Shown: positions 36,509 through 46,616, numbered from the stretch's first letter. The stretch: DNA of 55,350 nt from Sphingomonadales bacterium (GCA_028289885.1 JAQGKX010000048.1:1-55350); one strand, 5' to 3'. The notes: generated by a model not told the origin, from the sequence alone. Numbers and translations: made by a program.

Positions 36509-36912
36509 TCAAGTCCGAACCCGATAAATATTCATGGGACGATCTGGTCCGTGACGGACGCACCATCTGGGATGGCGTCCGCAACCACAGTGCAGCGATC
36601 AACCTTCGCGCGATGAAAATCGGCGATCGGGCGCTGTTCTATCATAGTAATGTCGGCAAGGAGATTGTCGGCGTCGCAGAGATCGTGCGCGAACATTATC
36701 TCGACCCGAAGGATGAAGCGAAGCGTTTCCCCGCAGTCGATGTCGCCCCGGTCGCGGCAGTTGTGACCCCCGTGACGCTCGCCCAGATCAAGGGGGATCC
36801 GTTTTTTGCCGATTTCGACCTGGTGCGACTGTCGCGGCTTTCGGTCGCAACAGTTGGTAATGCGCACTGGGATAGGATAATGAGCCTGACCAACGGGCTT
36901 GTTCAAAGCTGA
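36493..36912 (+). CDS. EVE domain protein
   Basis: The predicted protein has 139 residues and consists of one EVE (PUA-like) domain: MAYWLIKSEPDKYSWDDLVR, WDGVRNHSAAINLRAMKIGD, ALFYHSNVGKEIVGVAEIV and VTLAQIKGDPFFADFDLVRL. The aromatic-lined pocket of this fold binds modified bases in DNA or RNA in characterised relatives. AGAGGAT lies before the ATG at 36,493. Its start lies within the end of the MFS gene, so the two are co-translated. No defence gene is adjacent, so a housekeeping role in RNA metabolism is as likely as a defence role. Confidence 0.9.
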   Translation: MAYWLIKSEPDKYSWDDLVRDGRTIWDGVRNHSAAINLRAMKIGDRALFYHSNVGKEIVGVAEIVREHYLDPKDEAKRFPAVDVAPVAAVVTPVTLAQIKGDPFFADFDLVRLSRLSVATVGNAHWDRIMSLTNGLVQS

Positions 36913-36965
36913 CGCATCTCTTGAGGGTGGTTGATATCTATGCTGCACCGCGTCATAGCCCAATA

Positions 36966-38144
36966 ATGCGTATCCTGATCATCGCAGGCCTGATTGTCCT
37001 GTGTGCCTGTTCGAAGGCCGAGACTCCCCCTCCTCCCCTCCCGCATGTGTCCGTAGCAATTCCGATTCAGCGCGATGTCACCGACTGGGATGATTATGTC
37101 GGGCGTTTCGAGGCCGTGCAGGATGTCGAAGTCCTGCCCCGGATAGCGGGTACGGTGCAGAGTATCCTGTTTCGTGAAGGCGTCGAGGTCCACAAGGGCC
37201 AGCCATTGTTCATCATCGATCCACGACCTTATCGGGCAGCGCTTGAGCAGGCGCGGGCCGATCTTTCGAAGGCGCAGGCTGCTGCCGCCAACAACCGTAC
37301 GGAACTGGCGCGCGCGCAGAAACTGATCGACGCGCAGGCCATCAGCCGCGAGGAATTCGAAACCAAACAGGCCAATTTGCGCAGCGGAAACGCCGATGTC
37401 GCGGCTGCCCGTGCAAACGTCGATGCAAAGGCGCTCGACCTGTCGTTCACGACGGTGCGCTCGCCGATCGACGGTCGTGTGTCGGACAAGAAGGTCTCGA
37501 TCGGTACTTATGTGGCCAGCGGCACGACGATCCTGACGCGCGTGGTTTCGGTCAGTCCCATCCGCTTTGGCTTCGATGGAGCGGAGAGCTTCTACCTGAA
37601 ATATATCCGACAGGCGCGCGAGGGCGAACGCAGGTCGTCGCGCTATGCTCCCAATCCCGTCGATATCCAGCTTGCCGATGAAAAACAGTATCGCTGGCAC
37701 GGCGAGATGCAGTTCGTCGATAATGCCATCGACCCGCAATCGGGCACGATCCGCGCTCACGCCCTCGTCAAAAACCCGGGCGGCTTTCTGGTGCCCGGCA
37801 TGTTCGGACGCGTGCGCCTGCTTGGTTCGGGCAGCTATCGCGCAATGCTGGTTCCAGACGAGGCGATCGTGACCGACCAGACGCGCCGCTTCGTCTATGT
37901 CATCGGGCGCGACGGCAAGACGGCGCAGCGCCTCGTCGAAACGGGGCCGTTGGTCGAGGGCTTGCGTGTTATTCGCGAAGGCGTCGCCCCAACCGACAAG
38001 GTGGTTATCGACGGTCTTGCCCAGATGCGCCCGGCGACGGCGGTGGATGCAAAGCTCGTGAAGCTCAAGCCGCGCGCGGTCGACGATGCGCCAACGGCGA
38101 CTTCCCTGAGCGCACCTCCTCCTTCAGAAGCCACGGCTCACTAG
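36966..38144 (+). CDS. RND efflux periplasmic adaptor lipoprotein
   Basis: The predicted protein has 392 residues with a lipobox (LIVLCAC, Cys about 13). Adaptor domains are the lipoyl halves VEVLPRIAGTVQSILFREGV and FTTVRSPIDGRVSDKKVSIG, a helical hairpin between them (ARADLSKAQAAAANNRTELA), then the barrel and membrane-proximal parts. It bridges the RND pump and outer-membrane factor. The ATG at 36,966 gives the lipoprotein signal; the upstream in-frame extension does not. First gene of a three-gene operon with 6-base and overlapping junctions. Confidence 0.92.
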   Translation: MRILIIAGLIVLCACSKAETPPPPLPHVSVAIPIQRDVTDWDDYVGRFEAVQDVEVLPRIAGTVQSILFREGVEVHKGQPLFIIDPRPYRAALEQARADLSKAQAAAANNRTELARAQKLIDAQAISREEFETKQANLRSGNADVAAARANVDAKALDLSFTTVRSPIDGRVSDKKVSIGTYVASGTTILTRVVSVSPIRFGFDGAESFYLKYIRQAREGERRSSRYAPNPVDIQLADEKQYRWHGEMQFVDNAIDPQSGTIRAHALVKNPGGFLVPGMFGRVRLLGSGSYRAMLVPDEAIVTDQTRRFVYVIGRDGKTAQRLVETGPLVEGLRVIREGVAPTDKVVIDGLAQMRPATAVDAKLVKLKPRAVDDAPTATSLSAPPPSEATAH

Positions 38145-38150
38145 ACGGGC

Positions 38151-41100
38151 ATGAAGTTCCCGCATTTCTTTATCAATCGCCCAATCTTTGCGGCGGTGCT
38201 TTCGATCCTGATCGTGATCGTCGGCGCGATTGCCTACCCTTCGTTGCCGGTGTCGCAATATCCTGACATCGCGCCGCCGACGGTGGTCGTATCGGCAACA
38301 TATCCCGGTGCCACCGCCGAAACACTGGCCGAAACGATCGCCGCTCCGCTCGAGGAATCGATCAACGGCGTCGAGAACATGATTTACATGCAGTCGTCAT
38401 CGACCGGCGATGGCAATGTCGCGATCACGGTGACTTTCAAGGCCGGCACGAATGTCGATCAGGCGCAAGTGCTGGTGCAGAACCGCGTTGCAACCGCCGA
38501 GCCACGGTTGCCCGAAGAGGTACGCCTTGTTGGCGTGACGGTGCGCAAGAATTCGCCCGATTTGTTGATGGTGTTGACGATGACGTCGCCCGACAAGTCC
38601 CTGAGCGAGCAATATGTAGCCAATTATGCGACATTGCAGGTGGTCGATCGGCTGAGCCGTGTTCCCGGTGTCGGTGGCATCCGGATCGTCGGGGGCCGCG
38701 ATTACAACATGCGGATCTGGATCGACCCTGATTCAGCCGCCGCGCATAACCTGACCGTCGATGAGATCATCGCTGCGGTACGGGCGCAGAATGTTCAGGT
38801 TGCAGCGGGCTCGATCGGGCAGGCGCCGTTCAACCAGGGGGGAACTGCGTTCCAGCTCGGCATCCAGACCGAGGGACGGCTGACGACGCCCAAGGAATTC
38901 GGCGACATCATCGTCAAGCGCGACGACCAGAGCCGCATGACCCGTCTGCGCGATGTCGCCCGCATCGAGCTCGGCGCGCAGGATTACGGGACGAATGCAT
39001 ATCTCGACGGTTTGCCGGGCATCGGCATCGCCGTCACGCAGTTGCCGGGATCGAACGCGCTGACGACGGCGGACGCGGTGCTGAAGGAAATGGCCAACGT
39101 CGGCAAGGCTTTCCCGGCTGGCCTGCAATATGCGGTGCCGTATAATCCGACCGATTACATCAGCGCCTCGATCGATGCGGTGAAGCATACTTTGCTCGAG
39201 GCGATCGTGCTGGTTGCGCTCGTCGTCCTGCTGTTCCTGCAGAGCTGGCGGGCATCGCTGGTTCCGATCATCGCCATCCCCATTTCGCTGATCGGTAGCA
39301 TCGCTGCCATGGCGGCATTTGGATTCTCGCTCAACAATCTGTCGTTGTTCGGGCTGGTGCTGGCGATCGGCATCGTCGTTGATGACGCGATCGTCGTGGT
39401 GGAGAATATCGAGCGACTGATGCACGAAGAAGGCCTGTCGCCGACCGATGCCGCCCACAAGACGATGGACGAGGTTTCCGGCGCACTGATCGCCATCGCT
39501 CTCGTCCTGTGCGGCGTGTTTATCCCGACGGCTTTTATTCCGGGCATTTCGGGCGCGTTTTACAAGCAGTTCGCGTTGACCATCGTGGCGGCAACGGCAA
39601 TTTCGGCATTCGTGTCGCTGACCCTGTCGCCAGCCCTCGCCGCGCTCATCCTGAAGCCGCGCAAGGAAGAGGAGCCGGCAGAAGGGTGGCGTGGCTTTCC
39701 GGGCCGTTTTGCACGGAGCTTCAATCACGGATTCGAACGACTGTCGGCAAGATACGGAAAGCTGACCGCGCGACTGGTGCGGATGCTCGGCGTGATCGCT
39801 ATCGCCTACGTCTTGTTGCTATGCGTCGCGGGCTGGCGGTTCTGGGCAACGCCCACCGGATTTATCCCGCCACAGGATCAGGGTTATCTGATCGGCGTGG
39901 TGCAGTTGCCGCCCGGCAGTTCGCTCCAGCGCACCGATGAGGTCGTTCAGAAAGCCGCCACGATCGCGCGCCAGAACGTGAATGTGAAAGGGACGCTCGC
40001 CTTCGCGGGTTTCGACGGCGCGACGTTTACCACCGCACCGAATGCCGCTGCGATCTTCATCACGCTGAAGGGATTCGAGTCGCGCAAGGTCGCGGCCGAT
40101 GCCATCGCCAACGACCTGCGCAAGTCGATGGGGACCATCACGGCGGGCACGATCATCGTCGTCGCGCCGCCGCCCGTTCGGGGCATAGGAACCGGCGGTG
40201 GTTTCAAGATGATGATCGAGGACCGGTCGGGAGCGGGTTATCAGGCGCTTGAGGGCGTTGCGCTCAAGATGATGGGCGGCGCAGCGAAGGAACCGGGCCT
40301 GACGTCGGTCTTCTCGACCTTCAGCACGAAGACTCCGCGGCTCTATGCCGATATCGACCGCCAGCGTGCCGAACAGATGGGTGTACCGGTCGCCAACATT
40401 TTCTCGACGCTCGGCACCTATCTCGGATCGTCGTATATCAACGATTTCAACTTCCTTGGCCGGACGTTCCGCGTGACGGCAGAGGCCGATGCGCCTTACC
40501 GCGATGACATTGGCGATATCGGCAGGCTGCAGACGCGATCGGCGAGCGGTGCCATGGTCCCGCTGGCGGCTGTCATGACGCTGCGCAACGACAGCGGCCC
40601 CTATCGCGTCGTGCGCTACAACCTCTATCCGGCGGCGGAATTGCAGGGTGATACCAAACATGGCTATTCGTCGGGCCAGTCGCTCGCCAAGATGGCCGAA
40701 CTCGCCCGCGCCAACCTGCCCGAGGGTTTCTCCTATGAATGGACCGAACTCGCGTATCAGCAGCAGCAGGCGGGCAACACCGCGGCGCTCGTTTTCGCGC
40801 TGGCCGTCGTGTTCGTATTCCTCTTGCTGGCAGCACAGTATGAAAGCCTCGTGCTGCCGTTGGCGGTGATCCTGATCGTGCCGATGTGCCTGCTGGCGGC
40901 AATCGTCGGCGTGGGGCTGATGGGGCGGGACAATAACATCCTGACACAGATCGGGCTGGTCGTCCTGATCGGCCTTGCCGCCAAGAATGCGATCCTGATC
41001 GTCGAGTTCGCGAGGCAGGGAGAGGACGAAGGGCTGGAACCGCGCGAGGCGGCGGAGCGCGCGGCGCATCAGCGTCTGCGTCCGATCCTGATGACGTCGA

Positions 41101-41351
41101 TTGCTTTCATTCTCGGTACATTGCCGCTGGTCATCGCCAGCGGTCCCGGTGCCGAAATGCGTCAGGCGCTTGGTATCGCGGTGTTCTTCGGGATGATCGG
41201 GGTGACGCTGTTCGGGCTATTGTTTACGCCGTCGTTCTACATCATCAGCCGCAACCTGGGGGACTGGGTCAGCGCATGGGCGAAGCGCCGCTCGCATCAC
41301 CCCAACGCCAACACGTCCGACCCCGATCCCGCCGGAGCGGCAGCCGAATGA
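38151..41351 (+). CDS. HAE1-type RND multidrug efflux permease
   Basis: The predicted protein has 1,066 residues, the usual AcrB/MexB length, with 12 membrane segments and two large periplasmic loops. Motifs include FFINRPIFAAVLSILIVIVG, the proton-relay Asp pair in GIVVDDAIVVVENIE, the corresponding Lys in GLAAKNAILIVEFAR, and GFIPPQDQGYLIGVVQLPPG. It starts 6 bases after the adaptor gene and overlaps the NodT gene by 4 bases. Substrates cannot be deduced; no regulator gene of the TetR or MarR kind is adjacent. Confidence 0.95.
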   Translation: MKFPHFFINRPIFAAVLSILIVIVGAIAYPSLPVSQYPDIAPPTVVVSATYPGATAETLAETIAAPLEESINGVENMIYMQSSSTGDGNVAITVTFKAGTNVDQAQVLVQNRVATAEPRLPEEVRLVGVTVRKNSPDLLMVLTMTSPDKSLSEQYVANYATLQVVDRLSRVPGVGGIRIVGGRDYNMRIWIDPDSAAAHNLTVDEIIAAVRAQNVQVAAGSIGQAPFNQGGTAFQLGIQTEGRLTTPKEFGDIIVKRDDQSRMTRLRDVARIELGAQDYGTNAYLDGLPGIGIAVTQLPGSNALTTADAVLKEMANVGKAFPAGLQYAVPYNPTDYISASIDAVKHTLLEAIVLVALVVLLFLQSWRASLVPIIAIPISLIGSIAAMAAFGFSLNNLSLFGLVLAIGIVVDDAIVVVENIERLMHEEGLSPTDAAHKTMDEVSGALIAIALVLCGVFIPTAFIPGISGAFYKQFALTIVAATAISAFVSLTLSPALAALILKPRKEEEPAEGWRGFPGRFARSFNHGFERLSARYGKLTARLVRMLGVIAIAYVLLLCVAGWRFWATPTGFIPPQDQGYLIGVVQLPPGSSLQRTDEVVQKAATIARQNVNVKGTLAFAGFDGATFTTAPNAAAIFITLKGFESRKVAADAIANDLRKSMGTITAGTIIVVAPPPVRGIGTGGGFKMMIEDRSGAGYQALEGVALKMMGGAAKEPGLTSVFSTFSTKTPRLYADIDRQRAEQMGVPVANIFSTLGTYLGSSYINDFNFLGRTFRVTAEADAPYRDDIGDIGRLQTRSASGAMVPLAAVMTLRNDSGPYRVVRYNLYPAAELQGDTKHGYSSGQSLAKMAELARANLPEGFSYEWTELAYQQQQAGNTAALVFALAVVFVFLLLAAQYESLVLPLAVILIVPMCLLAAIVGVGLMGRDNNILTQIGLVVLIGLAAKNAILIVEFARQGEDEGLEPREAAERAAHQRLRPILMTSIAFILGTLPLVIASGPGAEMRQALGIAVFFGMIGVTLFGLLFTPSFYIISRNLGDWVSAWAKRRSHHPNANTSDPDPAGAAAE

Positions 41352-42787
41352 AGCGCGCACTTGCTCTATTGCTCTTGTCGCTGGTCGCGGCTTGCACGGT
41401 CGGCCCGAATTACGAACGCCCGGCCAGCCTGCCGCCTGAACAGGCACGGCTTCAGGAAGCCCTTTCGAGCGGCACTTTTGCGCCGACGCCCCTCCCGCCG
41501 AAATGGTGGCGCATATTCGACGATGCCGAACTCGATCGCCTGGTCGAGCAGGCGCTGACGAGGAACACCGACCTGCGCGTCTCGGCGGCAAGCCTGCAAC
41601 GCGCGCGCGCCCTGTTGTCGGAAGCCGGAGCGGCGCGCCTGCCGACGTCAGACACTTCGGCTCGATACACGCGCTCCCGGTCGCAAATTACTGGTGTCAC
41701 GCCTCCGCAGGCTGTCACGACCAACTATTATTCGGTCGGGTTCGATGCAAATTACGAAATCGACCTGTTCGGCGGTGTCAGTCGCTCGATCGAAGCGGCG
41801 CGCGCGGATGTCGGTGCGGCACAAGCGGCGGTCGATGCGTCGCGCGTTTCGGTGGCTGCGGAAACGGCGCGCGCCTACGCACAGGCATGCGGTTATGGCG
41901 CGCAGGCCGATGTCGCGCGCGAAACCGAAACGTTGCAGGGGCGCACTCTCGACCTGACGCAGCGGCTTTTCTCGGCGGGGCGCGGTACACGCAGCCAGGT
42001 CGATCAGGCGCAAGTCCTCGTCGAACAGGCGCGCGCGCAAATCCCGACCTATGAGGCGGAGCGCCGTGCTGCGCTCTACGCACTTGCCGTACTGACCGGC
42101 GACCCGCCCAGCGCGATCATGGACACCGCCGCTGCAAAATGCCGGACGGTACCGACGGCCAGGACGGTATTGCCGGTCGGTGACGGTGCGGCCCTTTTGG
42201 CGCGACGTCCCGACGTGCGTCAGGCGGAGCGTCAGCTTGCTGCCGACACCGCGCGCATCGGCGTCGCAACGGCGGCGCTTTATCCTTCGGTGACGCTGCT
42301 CGGGGGGGTGACGCTTGGTGGCACGAAACTCAGCGACCTCGGCAAGTCTTCGGGGTTTGGCTATTCGCTTGGGCCGCTCATCAGCTGGAACTTCCCTTTC
42401 AATGGCGCAGCGCGGGCACGTGTTCGTGAAGACCGCGCGATTGCCGAGGGTTCGCTGGCCAGTTTCGACGGCACGGTCCTGACCGCGCTAAAGGAAACCG
42501 AACAGGCGCTGGCCCGGGCCGGTGGTGCGGCAGAACGTCAGTCGGCGCTGGCCCGGGCGACGACGGCAAGCAGCGATGCCGCGCGACTTTCCCGGCTGCG
42601 GTTCGATTTCGGTGCCGACAGCTTTTTGCAACTGGTCGATGTCGAACGCCAGCGCGCCGAGACCCGGGCGGCACTGGCGCAGGCGCAATCGGATCTCGCC
42701 GACGCGCAGATCAGCGTATTCAAGGCATTGGGGGGCGGCTGGGAGAATGCGCCGCCGCTGGCAGTGAAGTCCATCGGCACCCATTGA
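41348..42787 (+). CDS. NodT-type outer-membrane efflux lipoprotein of the RND operon
   Basis: The predicted protein has 479 residues with a lipobox (LSLVAAC, Cys 17), followed by the family signature TVGPNYERP. Outer-membrane-factor repeats include LTRNTDLRVSAASLQRARAL and ARRPDVRQAERQLAADTARI. The ATG at 41,348 overlaps the RND stop (ATGA). It is a paralogue of the gene at 18,699-20,087 serving a different pump. Confidence 0.92.
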   Translation: MKRALALLLLSLVAACTVGPNYERPASLPPEQARLQEALSSGTFAPTPLPPKWWRIFDDAELDRLVEQALTRNTDLRVSAASLQRARALLSEAGAARLPTSDTSARYTRSRSQITGVTPPQAVTTNYYSVGFDANYEIDLFGGVSRSIEAARADVGAAQAAVDASRVSVAAETARAYAQACGYGAQADVARETETLQGRTLDLTQRLFSAGRGTRSQVDQAQVLVEQARAQIPTYEAERRAALYALAVLTGDPPSAIMDTAAAKCRTVPTARTVLPVGDGAALLARRPDVRQAERQLAADTARIGVATAALYPSVTLLGGVTLGGTKLSDLGKSSGFGYSLGPLISWNFPFNGAARARVREDRAIAEGSLASFDGTVLTALKETEQALARAGGAAERQSALARATTASSDAARLSRLRFDFGADSFLQLVDVERQRAETRAALAQAQSDLADAQISVFKALGGGWENAPPLAVKSIGTH

Positions 42788-42894
42788 AAAGGACGGTATT
42801 ACAATTCCGTGTCATTAAGCTAAGAGACAGGAATCGCGCGCTACCGTACAAGATGGAGCGATACGTCGATCTGTCTTACGGCAAGGATTAGTTT

Positions 42895-43905
42895 TTGGCT
42901 CCCTATCGTTCCCAGGCACTGAGCGAACCTTCGGCGATTTCCGTTGCGATTCCGGAACATTTGTTTTCAAGCCCTGCTGCGGGCTTTACCGAAGTCGAAT
43001 CGCCAATTGCGGGTGGCTGGATGGCGCTGGGTGCCATGACGAGCCTGATCGCCGTCACGCTGTTGATGTGGACCGCGCACCTGACGCTCGATCTTCGCTC
43101 ACCGGTCAATTTGATCCTGCTGTTCGCAGGGGTGCTCGCCTGTTCCGTCCGATATTTTTGCCGCGCGCCGACCTCTCGCGCGCAACGCATTGCGCGCGAT
43201 GCTGCCGAATATATTGGCCTGTTCACGATGATCTGCGTGCTCGGGGCGCTGGCAAGCTATCCTGCCGCCGTGAAAACGACAGGCTATGTCGACGTCACGC
43301 TGGAACGCATCGACCATTTCTTTCGCTTCAACTGGGTGGGCTGGTATGAAGTCACCGCCGCGCATCCCGCGCTCCAGATCCTGGGCAGCATCGCCTATGC
43401 CAGCATCTATGTGACCCCGCTCATCCTTCTCGTCACTTTCGCGCAGGCCGATCGCAAGGTTGAGGCGCGGGCGTTCATCGCCGCATTCTGGGTCGCGGCG
43501 ATATTGACGCTGATGCTGTTCATGGCGTTCCCGGCGGAGGGGCCGCTGGCTTTCCTCGTTCATGGACCGATCCCGTACATGCCGACCAGCGCGCTGTATC
43601 AGTCCGAATTGATCCCGGTCTTGCGCAGCGGAGCGGTCCAGCAGGTCAGCCTCGGCGCACTGAAGGGACTGGTTTGCGCCCCTAGCTTCCACACCACGAG
43701 CGCAGTGCTGTTCATGCTGACGGCATGGCCGGTCCGGGTGCTGCGCTGGCCGTTGATCGCCGTGAATTGCGCGATGCTGCTGTCGATCCCGGTCGAAGGC
43801 ACGCATTATCTCGCCGACATGATCGGTGGCGCTTTGGTCGCGCTGGTGGCCTATACCGCGATCAAGTTCCTGACCCGCAGGCTGGTGACGAAAACCGCGC
43901 TTTAG
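42895..43905 (+). CDS. PAP2-superfamily membrane phosphatase / Aur1-like phosphotransferase
   Basis: The predicted protein has 336 residues from a TTG start at 42,895, which has AAGGA nine bases before it; an ATG at 43,021 is an alternative. About seven membrane segments are present. The late motifs CAPSFHTTSA and EGTHYLADMIGG match the PSxH and GxHYxxDxxxG motifs of the group that includes inositolphosphorylceramide synthases. In a sphingolipid-producing lineage a role in lipid head-group transfer or recycling is possible, but substrate is inferred. It follows the RND operon after a 107-base gap. Confidence 0.78.
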   Translation: MAPYRSQALSEPSAISVAIPEHLFSSPAAGFTEVESPIAGGWMALGAMTSLIAVTLLMWTAHLTLDLRSPVNLILLFAGVLACSVRYFCRAPTSRAQRIARDAAEYIGLFTMICVLGALASYPAAVKTTGYVDVTLERIDHFFRFNWVGWYEVTAAHPALQILGSIAYASIYVTPLILLVTFAQADRKVEARAFIAAFWVAAILTLMLFMAFPAEGPLAFLVHGPIPYMPTSALYQSELIPVLRSGAVQQVSLGALKGLVCAPSFHTTSAVLFMLTAWPVRVLRWPLIAVNCAMLLSIPVEGTHYLADMIGGALVALVAYTAIKFLTRRLVTKTAL

Positions 43906-46616
43906 AATTTCTTGCGAAAGTTGATCTGGACCGTGCGACCCCGCGCGTCGAGGAAACCGGGTTGATAGCTCAGCGGTACAAGGCCGTTTGAATCGCGGAC
44001 GTTGCGAATGGCGTTGGTGATATTGTCGACGCTGAAGCGTAAGCGGCTGCCCGCGAGGAACGGCGCGGCGGTCACCAGTTTTTTGCGGCTGTCGAAGTTC
44101 AGGAAGGCTTGCGCGTTGAACGTCGCCAGTCCCCCGAAGAACAGGTCGGGAGCGGTCGATCCGGTGCCTGTCAGGCCACCGAGTACCGTGCTGCCGGTCT
44201 GATAACTGCCCTTCAGGCGCAAGCCCCGCCCCTTGTTGAACCAGCCCGCGTCGAGGTCGAAACTATGCCGCGATGACCCGCCGCTGCCGATCGCGCTGCC
44301 GTTGAGAAGGTCGAGTGTCGGCAAGTCGTTACGAATGACGACCTGGTCCATAAGCTTGATGCTGTCGTAGATCGAAACCTGCCAGCGTCCGCCCGAGTCG
44401 TCGCCTCGCCCGCCGAAACCGCCGCCCGGACCGCCGCCACCTGCGCGGCCCCCGCCGCCACCTGGTCCGCCGGGGCCACCACCCTGTCCGCGAGGGCGAC
44501 CCATACCCTCCATCGGCCCACGCGCCTGTTTGCCGAAGCTGTGGCTGAAGTTGAAACCGACGCGCAGGACGTTGCTGCGGGTGGCGGCATAGTTGATGGA
44601 TCGCGTGTCGATCGCAATCAGACGCCCGCTGGCATCGCGCGTCACGCGACCAGCGAAGGCGCGCTCGACTTCGGGGGTCAGGGTCGGAAAATCGGCAACC
44701 GGATTGGTGCTGCGGTTACGAAGGAAGTTCGCGCTAAGCTGGAGGTCGGTGAATTTGGGAGGCTGGTACGTCAGGCCAAGTTTAAAGTCCTGACGCTTCT
44801 CGGTCAAAAGGCCGGTGTTGCCACCGCTGACCTGCGTGATGTTCACCGATTCGCCGCGCGTATAGTCATAGGTAATAGCGTTCGGCGTCTGGATCATTGG
44901 ATTGCCGAGTTGCTGGATCGTCGGTTCGGCTTCGTCCGCGATCACGGTGCCGAGCACCGTCAGGCCCTTGATCGGCGACCAGTTGAGGCCATAGCCATAG
45001 CTGACCAGCGAGCCGAAATCGGACAGCTGGCGGTAGGCAATGTTGCCGTTGAGCGTCAGATTGCCGATAGCCGCGCCGATATCGCGGTCGCGGCTGGTCA
45101 GGGGGATGTCGACGTTGATGCGACCATTGCCCTCGTTTCGAGAAAGATCGGCTTGCGATATATTACCGGCACGATCGGCGAAACTGTCGAGGTGCTGGGT
45201 CGCAAACCCGGCGCGAACGGTGGCCCGGATGGCACCTGCGGGGAGTTCAAGAAGCGGACCCGACATGGTGTAGATGCCGTTGCTGGAATCCGACTGTGAG
45301 CGTGCCGCATCACGCTGGCCCAGGGCGGGTGAGAAGGACGACGAAAACGGATTTACCGCCAACGTCGGGTCGGTGATGCCGACCCGGGCCTGCAATGCGG
45401 CGACGTCTATGCCGCTGTCCGTCCCGGTACTGCTGATGATATGATCGAAATTGCCGGTCACGGTCCATTGCCATTTCGCGATGTTGCCGTTGACCGTCAG
45501 GCCTCCATGCAGCGTATCTGACCGGGTGTCGCGGGCAAGCGCCGATCCATAGTTGCGGAGCAACGTCACCGGCTGCAAGAAAGGCGAATAGGGCTGGCTG
45601 ACAGGAACAGTGACCGCCGCAGACGACAGGCCGAAGAACGAACGGCCCTTGGTCAGTGTATAGGTGCCGTTCAACGACATGGAAATCTTGTCGGTCAATG
45701 GCCGCGCCACGACCGCGTTGATCTTCAAATCGTCGGTCGCAGGCAACAGGGTGCGATAATCACCCAGCCCGGTCTGGCCCGGCTGGTTGGCCGTGCTGAC
45801 AAAATCGGCAAGCGTCGGTGCGCGGTCGCCGAGCGAAGCCGGCACTGCTGCCGAAAACACTGGAGTCCCGGCAAGGACGCTGAGGACCGGGTCAATCTGC
45901 CCTCCAGCGGGCTGCCCATACACGTTACCGGCAAGCGACGCCGCCTGGTTCGGTGTTCGCTGAACAATGCCGCGTTCGCTCTCGAACAGCGAATCGGTGT
46001 GGTTGTAATCGACCGTAAGCTGCGTTCGCGCCGACTTGGCGATGCGCACGCCGGTCGCTAGCAGTTCGGATTGCCCGGCACCGCCGCCGGTCGATCGGGT
46101 ATATTTGCCTTCGCCGGTGACCGATTTGAAATCAGGCTTCAGGATGAAGTTCACCACGCGCTGATCGGCGGCATAGCCGAATTTCAGCGCGACCTCCTCC
46201 GACAATATCTGGACGCGCAGGATTGCCTCCGGCGGGAGGTCGCGGATTTCGGCAAAGCCAGAAATGCGCTGGCCGTTGAGCAGGACGACGGGACCTCCAC
46301 CGCCACGGCCACGCCCCGAGGTCGTTTGCGGCGACAGTGAATCGAGCAATTCCGCAATCGACGATGCGCCATAACTTTCGACAGCGGCTTCATCAAGTTC
46401 GAGTTCGGGCGGGATATCGCTGACGACGGCTCCCGACAGCCGTGGCGCGGTGACGACGATGTCGGGATGGGACCTTTCGTCCTCTGCGTCGGCGTTGGTC
46501 GACGGCTGCACAGGAGCGGATTGCGCGGTCGCCAACGATGGCCCGACCATGGTCATGGACAGCGTCAGGACACTAGCCTGCATCAAGCGCGCGGTCGTTG
46601 ATTTTGGAATCATCAT
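43902..46616 (-). CDS. TonB-dependent outer-membrane receptor with a glycine-rich insertion
   Basis: The predicted protein has 904 residues with a signal peptide (MQASVLTLSMTMVGPSLATA). The plug domain is short: DIVVTAPRLSG, then SSIAELLDSLSPQTTSGRG and VVLLNGQRISGFAEIRDLPP. The barrel ends with LSYQPGFLDARGRTVQINFR and a terminal Phe, as in outer-membrane proteins. Around residues 700-739 an insertion is nearly all Gly with Arg, Pro and Asp. The inner ATG pair at 46,616 is used because the upstream extension lacks signal-peptide character. No uptake-regulator (FecIR-type) genes lie beside it, so the substrate is unknown. Confidence 0.88.
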   Translation of the reverse strand: MMIPKSTTARLMQASVLTLSMTMVGPSLATAQSAPVQPSTNADAEDERSHPDIVVTAPRLSGAVVSDIPPELELDEAAVESYGASSIAELLDSLSPQTTSGRGRGGGGPVVLLNGQRISGFAEIRDLPPEAILRVQILSEEVALKFGYAADQRVVNFILKPDFKSVTGEGKYTRSTGGGAGQSELLATGVRIAKSARTQLTVDYNHTDSLFESERGIVQRTPNQAASLAGNVYGQPAGGQIDPVLSVLAGTPVFSAAVPASLGDRAPTLADFVSTANQPGQTGLGDYRTLLPATDDLKINAVVARPLTDKISMSLNGTYTLTKGRSFFGLSSAAVTVPVSQPYSPFLQPVTLLRNYGSALARDTRSDTLHGGLTVNGNIAKWQWTVTGNFDHIISSTGTDSGIDVAALQARVGITDPTLAVNPFSSSFSPALGQRDAARSQSDSSNGIYTMSGPLLELPAGAIRATVRAGFATQHLDSFADRAGNISQADLSRNEGNGRINVDIPLTSRDRDIGAAIGNLTLNGNIAYRQLSDFGSLVSYGYGLNWSPIKGLTVLGTVIADEAEPTIQQLGNPMIQTPNAITYDYTRGESVNITQVSGGNTGLLTEKRQDFKLGLTYQPPKFTDLQLSANFLRNRSTNPVADFPTLTPEVERAFAGRVTRDASGRLIAIDTRSINYAATRSNVLRVGFNFSHSFGKQARGPMEGMGRPRGQGGGPGGPGGGGGRAGGGGPGGGFGGRGDDSGGRWQVSIYDSIKLMDQVVIRNDLPTLDLLNGSAIGSGGSSRHSFDLDAGWFNKGRGLRLKGSYQTGSTVLGGLTGTGSTAPDLFFGGLATFNAQAFLNFDSRKKLVTAAPFLAGSRLRFSVDNITNAIRNVRDSNGLVPLSYQPGFLDARGRTVQINFRKKF

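Noticed and set aside
36493-36912. A phage-defence island around the EVE gene
   Set aside because: Neighbours are transport and metabolic genes; no nuclease, helicase or methylase is adjacent.
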